Below the pieces are notes generated by a model, which saw only the letters and a program-made list of their open reading frames with translations, was not told where the DNA came from and ran no database searches. Shown here one piece after another: positions 60,941 to 64,000 of a stretch of DNA of 64,000 nucleotides. Position 1 is the first letter of the stretch, and every line of letters starts with the position of its first letter. The stretch covers positions 1,488,001-1,552,000 of the forward strand of contig NZ_CP061379.1 of the NCBI RefSeq assembly GCF_015624505.1, in the 5' to 3' direction. Both the position numbers and the translations under genes were made by a program. Source of the DNA: Bradyrhizobium commune (lineage in GTDB: Bacteria; Pseudomonadota; Alphaproteobacteria; Rhizobiales; Xanthobacteraceae).

Positions 60941-62395
60941 ATGTCAGTCGAGGACGTCGCCGCACCGATTTTGCCTGCAATCGAGGCTCCGGCGCGCGCC
61001 GCGGCCTCGCTTCGGCCGGCGGTCACGGCCGCCCACAGCGCGAGCGAGCAGCGGCGTGACGCGCTCCTGACGGCGCCGATCCTGTCGACGCTGATCAGGC
61101 TTGCGCTGCCGACGGTGACTGTCCTTGTGGCGCAGACCGCGGTCAATATCGCGGAGGCGTATTATGTCGGCTATCTCGGCACCGATGCGCTGGCAGGCGC
61201 CGCGCTGGTGTTTCCGATCTTCATGCTGATGACCATGATGTCGAATGGCGGGTTCGGCTCCGGCGTCGCCTCCTCGGTCGCGCGCGCGGTCGGTGCGGGC
61301 CGTCGTGACGATGCCGATGCGGCGCTGTTCCACGCCATCGTGCTGGCCGTCATCGCGGGGGCGCTGTTCACGCTGGGGGTGACCCTCGGCGGCCCGGCGC
61401 TGTTCCGCACGCTCGGCGGCCGTGACGGCGCGCTCACCGCCGCCGTCACCTATTCCAGCTATCTCTTTGCCGGCGCCATTCCGGTCTGGATCGTCAACCT
61501 CCAGGCGGCGGCGCTGCGCGGCTCCGGCAACGTCAAGGTGCCCGCGCTGGTGACGCTGATCGGCGCGATCGTCACCATCCCGGTCTCGCCGCTCCTGATC
61601 TTCGGCTTCGGTCCGGTGCCGCGGCTCGGCATCGGCGGCGCCGGCATCGCCTTCGGCCTCTATTACGGTGCGGCGATGCTGTTTTTGCTGCGCTACATGG
61701 CTTCCGGCCGCGCCGGCCTGACGCTGCGCATCGTGCCGCTCCGCGCAAGGATTTTTGGCGACATGCTGAAGGTTGGCATCCCCACCGCCTTCAATGCGTT
61801 GCTCACCAACCTCACCGTCATTCTCGTCACCGGCGCGGTCGGCCTGTTCGGCACATCGGCGCTTGCCGGCTACGGTATCGCGTCGCGGCTCGACTACATC
61901 ATGATCCCGCTGCTGTTCGGCATCAGCACGGCGACGCTGACCATGGTCGGCGTCAACATGGGCGCGGGCCAGACTGCACGGGCGCGAAAGATCGGCTGGG
62001 TCAGCGGCGCCGCCGGCATGATCATGACCGGCACGATCGGCCTGCTGGTTGCGATCTTCCCGACCGCCTGGCTCAATCTCTTCAGCCACGACGCAGACGT
62101 GGTGAACGAGGGCATGACCTATCTGCGCATCGTCGCACCAGCCTATGCCGCGCTCGGCTTCGGCTTCGTCACCTCCTTCGCTGCCCAGGGCACCGGCCGC
62201 GCCATGGGACCGCTGATCTCCTCGATCGCGCGGATCCTGATCGCGGCCGGCGGCGGCTGGATTGCCGTCGCAAGCTTCGGCGCGGGCATGGCGGGGCTCG
62301 CCGCCATGGTCACGGTGTCGCTCGCCGCCTATGCCGTGCTCTGCGTGCTGATCATGCTGTCGCCCTCGACCTGGCGTGCCGAGTCGATTGCGTAG
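60941..62395 (+). CDS. MATE-family multidrug efflux transporter
   Basis: Membrane protein of about 484 residues with 12 predicted helices in two homologous halves. Typical stretches are LIRLALPTVTVLVAQTAVNIAEAYYVGYLGTDALAGAALVFPI, ALRGSGNVKVPALVTLIGAIVTIPVSPLLIFG, and the second-half NALLTNLTVILVTGAVGLFGTSALAGYGIASRLDY. Expels drugs or metabolites using Na+ or H+ gradients. Start codon uncertain: ATGs at 60905, 60923 and 60941 are in frame and none has a strong ribosome site. The divergent TetR gene and dyad operator imply ligand-induced expression. Confidence 0.9.
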   Translation: MSVEDVAAPILPAIEAPARAAASLRPAVTAAHSASEQRRDALLTAPILSTLIRLALPTVTVLVAQTAVNIAEAYYVGYLGTDALAGAALVFPIFMLMTMMSNGGFGSGVASSVARAVGAGRRDDADAALFHAIVLAVIAGALFTLGVTLGGPALFRTLGGRDGALTAAVTYSSYLFAGAIPVWIVNLQAAALRGSGNVKVPALVTLIGAIVTIPVSPLLIFGFGPVPRLGIGGAGIAFGLYYGAAMLFLLRYMASGRAGLTLRIVPLRARIFGDMLKVGIPTAFNALLTNLTVILVTGAVGLFGTSALAGYGIASRLDYIMIPLLFGISTATLTMVGVNMGAGQTARARKIGWVSGAAGMIMTGTIGLLVAIFPTAWLNLFSHDADVVNEGMTYLRIVAPAYAALGFGFVTSFAAQGTGRAMGPLISSIARILIAAGGGWIAVASFGAGMAGLAAMVTVSLAAYAVLCVLIMLSPSTWRAESIA

Positions 62396-62560
62396 AGTCT
62401 TGCTGCCGGAATCCTGCAACTTGCATTCGTTTCTGATTTGGTGCCGGATGGAGAAGCGTTATCCGTCCCAGGCAGCAAATATGAATTTCCATTTCATTGA
62501 TTTCGTCTGCCGGGCAGGAGAAAGACGGTTCCAGTACTCGTAGTGCCACGGAGACCAAAA

Positions 62561-63343
62561 ATGTCGTTTCGCCCCGCCTTGATCCTCGCAACGGTGCTCG
62601 TCGCATGGTCGGCCGCAACAAGCGCCGAGACCATCAAGATCGGCGTGACGCCGGGGCCGCATGCGCAGATCCTGGAGGCCGTGAAGCCGGTCGCTGCCAA
62701 GCAGGGCCTCGACATCCAGCTCATCGAATTCTCCGATTACGTCGTGCCGAACGCGGCGCTCGATGCCGGCGAGATCCAGGCCAATTCGTTCCAGAACCAG
62801 CCTTACCTGGACAACCAGAAGACCGACCGCGGCTATAAGATCGAATCCGTCGGCCTGACCGTGAATTTTCCGATCGGTGTCTATTCGAAGAAGCACAAGG
62901 CTTTCGCCGACATCCCCGACGGCGGCAAGGTATCGATCCCCAACGATCCGACCAATGGCGGCCGCGTGCTGCTGCTGTTGCGCGACAAGGGCGTGATCAA
63001 GCTGAAGGACGGCACGGGCTTCAGGCCGACGGTGCTCGACATCACCGAAAATCCGAAGAAGCTGAAATTCATCGAGGTGGACGCCGCGCAGGCGCCGCGC
63101 GCGCTCGACGACGTCGATGCCGCGGCGATCAACACCAACTATGCAACCCAGGCGGGCCTCGATCCCGTCAAAGATCCGATCCTGCGCGAGGATCCGAAGG
63201 GGCCCTACGTGAATCTGATCGCGGTTCGCACCGCAGACAAGGACAAGCCATGGGTCAAGATCCTCATCGACAGCTACCACACGCCTGAGGTGAAGGAGTT
63301 CGTCCTGACCAGGTTCAAGGGCGCGGTGCTGCCGAGCTGGTAG
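62561..63343 (+). CDS. MetQ/NlpA-like ABC transporter substrate-binding protein
   Basis: Periplasmic binding protein of 260 residues. Family features are TIKIGVTPGPHAQILEAVKPVAAKQGLDIQLIEFSDYVVPNAAL, IQANSFQNQPYLDNQ, and SIPNDPTNGGRVLLLLRDKG. E. coli MetQ is a lipoprotein, but here the signal peptide ends SAATSAE with no lipobox cysteine, so a soluble receptor is predicted. GGAGA lies seven bases before the ATG at 62561. No MetN or MetI gene is in the window; the next gene encodes a luciferase-like monooxygenase, so the ligand may be a sulfur compound other than methionine (inference). Confidence 0.9.
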   Translation: MSFRPALILATVLVAWSAATSAETIKIGVTPGPHAQILEAVKPVAAKQGLDIQLIEFSDYVVPNAALDAGEIQANSFQNQPYLDNQKTDRGYKIESVGLTVNFPIGVYSKKHKAFADIPDGGKVSIPNDPTNGGRVLLLLRDKGVIKLKDGTGFRPTVLDITENPKKLKFIEVDAAQAPRALDDVDAAAINTNYATQAGLDPVKDPILREDPKGPYVNLIAVRTADKDKPWVKILIDSYHTPEVKEFVLTRFKGAVLPSW

Positions 63344-63485
63344 GCAGACTGCCTGCAATCAGGCGGCAGGGTATCCCGGCGGCGTGGCGGCCTTGCGTAG
63401 GCAGCCTTGCGCATTGCCGGCTTGTCTCGGGCCACGGCAACCGACATCATCGGTTCCGTGGCAATCCTCGCCCGACAGGGGTCGT

Positions 63486-64000
63486 ATGAAACGCTTTGCA
63501 AACCTGAAACGCCTGGGCTTCTTCACGCGCCTTCTCGATGAGGCGCCGCCGGCGGACCGATATCGCTTTGCCGCCGAGCAGATCGTGCGCGCGGAAAAGG
63601 CGGGCCTCGATTCCGCGTGGATCGCGCAGCATCATTTCCACGAGCGCGAAGGCGGATTGCCATCGCCCTTCGCCTTCCTCGGTTATGTCGCAGCCCAAAC
63701 CTCGCGCATTCGCCTCGGCACCGGTATCGTCACGCTGCCGCTGGAGAGCGCGGTGCGGGTGGCGGAGGATGCCGCAGTGCTCGATCTCCTCTGCAACGGT
63801 CGCTTCGAGCTCGGTGTCGGCACTGGCGGCAACCCGTCGGCCTTTGCCGCCTTCGGCCTCGACGGCACCCAGCGCAACGAGATCTTTGCGCGCAATCTGG
63901 ACGTCGTCCGCACCGCGCTGGTCGGCAAGCCGCTCGCTGGTGGCGACACGCTCTATCCGCAGCGCCCGCAATTGGACAAGCGGATCTGGCAGGCGACGTT
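63486..64000 (+). CDS. Luciferase-like flavin-dependent monooxygenase, N-terminal part (runs off the window)
   Basis: The first 171 codons of an LLM-class monooxygenase, open to the window end. It starts MKRFANLKRLGFFTRLLDEAPP. Family blocks are AEKAGLDSAWIAQHHFHEREG, AQTSRIRLGTGIVTLPLESAVRVAEDAAVLDLLCNGRFELGVGTGG. The ATG at 63486 follows GGGGTCGT, a weak ribosome site. Its position 142 bp after a MetQ-like receptor suggests import followed by oxidative desulfurisation or similar (inference). Confidence 0.85.
   Translation, partial: MKRFANLKRLGFFTRLLDEAPPADRYRFAAEQIVRAEKAGLDSAWIAQHHFHEREGGLPSPFAFLGYVAAQTSRIRLGTGIVTLPLESAVRVAEDAAVLDLLCNGRFELGVGTGGNPSAFAAFGLDGTQRNEIFARNLDVVRTALVGKPLAGGDTLYPQRPQLDKRIWQAT

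Noticed and set aside
60944..62419. A 491-codon minus-strand frame opposite the MATE gene.
   Set aside because: Hydrophilic Arg/Asp-rich complement of a membrane protein gene, a typical artefact of GC-rich DNA.
62396..62560. Possible SAM-II riboswitch ahead of the MetQ-like gene (a TGATTTGGTGCCGG stretch).
   Set aside because: Only the TGATTTG-GCCGG portion resembles the motif; the downstream pseudoknot strand and the TAAA/GCTAAA segments are not recognisable. A covariance-model search would decide.

Overview
The window is GC-rich, densely coding DNA from an alphaproteobacterium, most probably a Bradyrhizobium or close relative. The evidence is an Omp25-like outer-membrane protein with the rhizobial proline-rich N-terminus, the abundance of ABC importers and flavin or acyl-CoA catabolic genes, and a nested palindromic element beginning CGTCATTGCGAG that I recall as a common Bradyrhizobium intergenic repeat. 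The genus is inference; no rRNA or tRNA gene was recognised.

Layout. (1) 1-4887, minus strand: the start of an MFS transporter, glutaminase, an AbgT-type transporter and a DcaP-like porin. (2) 5290-7510: a NarL-type sensor kinase and response regulator, separated by the scar of a second, internally deleted response regulator. (3) 7660-7853: a decayed enolase-superfamily (MR/MLE) gene. (4) 8127-27728: a large accessory catabolic cluster. It holds an ornithine cyclodeaminase-like protein, a PhnD-like binding protein, a Dpp-type ABC importer, a double-length LysR regulator made of two LysR units in one chain, an NtaA/DszA-type flavin monooxygenase, a flavin reductase-nitroreductase fusion, an aldo/keto reductase, a Tat-exported peptide-type binding protein, a hydantoinase/dihydroorotase-like amidohydrolase, a UbiD decarboxylase overlapping an allantoate/N-carbamoyl amidohydrolase, UbiX (which makes the UbiD cofactor) and a TPR protein. 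Together these read as uptake, flavin-dependent oxidation, hydrolytic ring or amide opening, and decarboxylation of an unidentified, probably N-heterocyclic compound. This is the best candidate here for an undescribed system.

(5) 27826-40162: a divergent HxlR regulator with two copies of a 17-bp operator, then an 11-gene co-directional operon (HCCA-isomerase-like, acyl-CoA ligase, two SDRs with degenerate active sites, two acyl-CoA dehydrogenases, thiolase, nitronate monooxygenase-like, Fe-ADH, Liv-type binding protein, GST). It looks like an acyl-CoA catabolic pathway. (6) 40169-42010: two small genes, then about 1 kb of repeat-derived non-coding DNA. (7) 42031-47487: a Tat-exported peptide-type binding protein, a BisC/TorA-type molybdoenzyme and an Omp25-like barrel. 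(8) 47526-59998: a GntR (FCD)-controlled divergent locus with PuuE-like deacetylase and luciferase-like monooxygenase on the left, and Zn-ADH, DapA-like aldolase, cupin, quinone oxidoreductase, complete Liv ABC importer, beta-hydroxyacid dehydrogenase and DUF1330 protein on the right. (9) 60213-64000: a TetR repressor and MATE efflux pump sharing a 43-bp dyad operator, a MetQ-like binding protein and the start of another luciferase-like monooxygenase.

All product names come from reading motifs and overall protein character by eye; no database search was run. Start codons were chosen from Shine-Dalgarno spacing, overlap with the preceding gene and family length.
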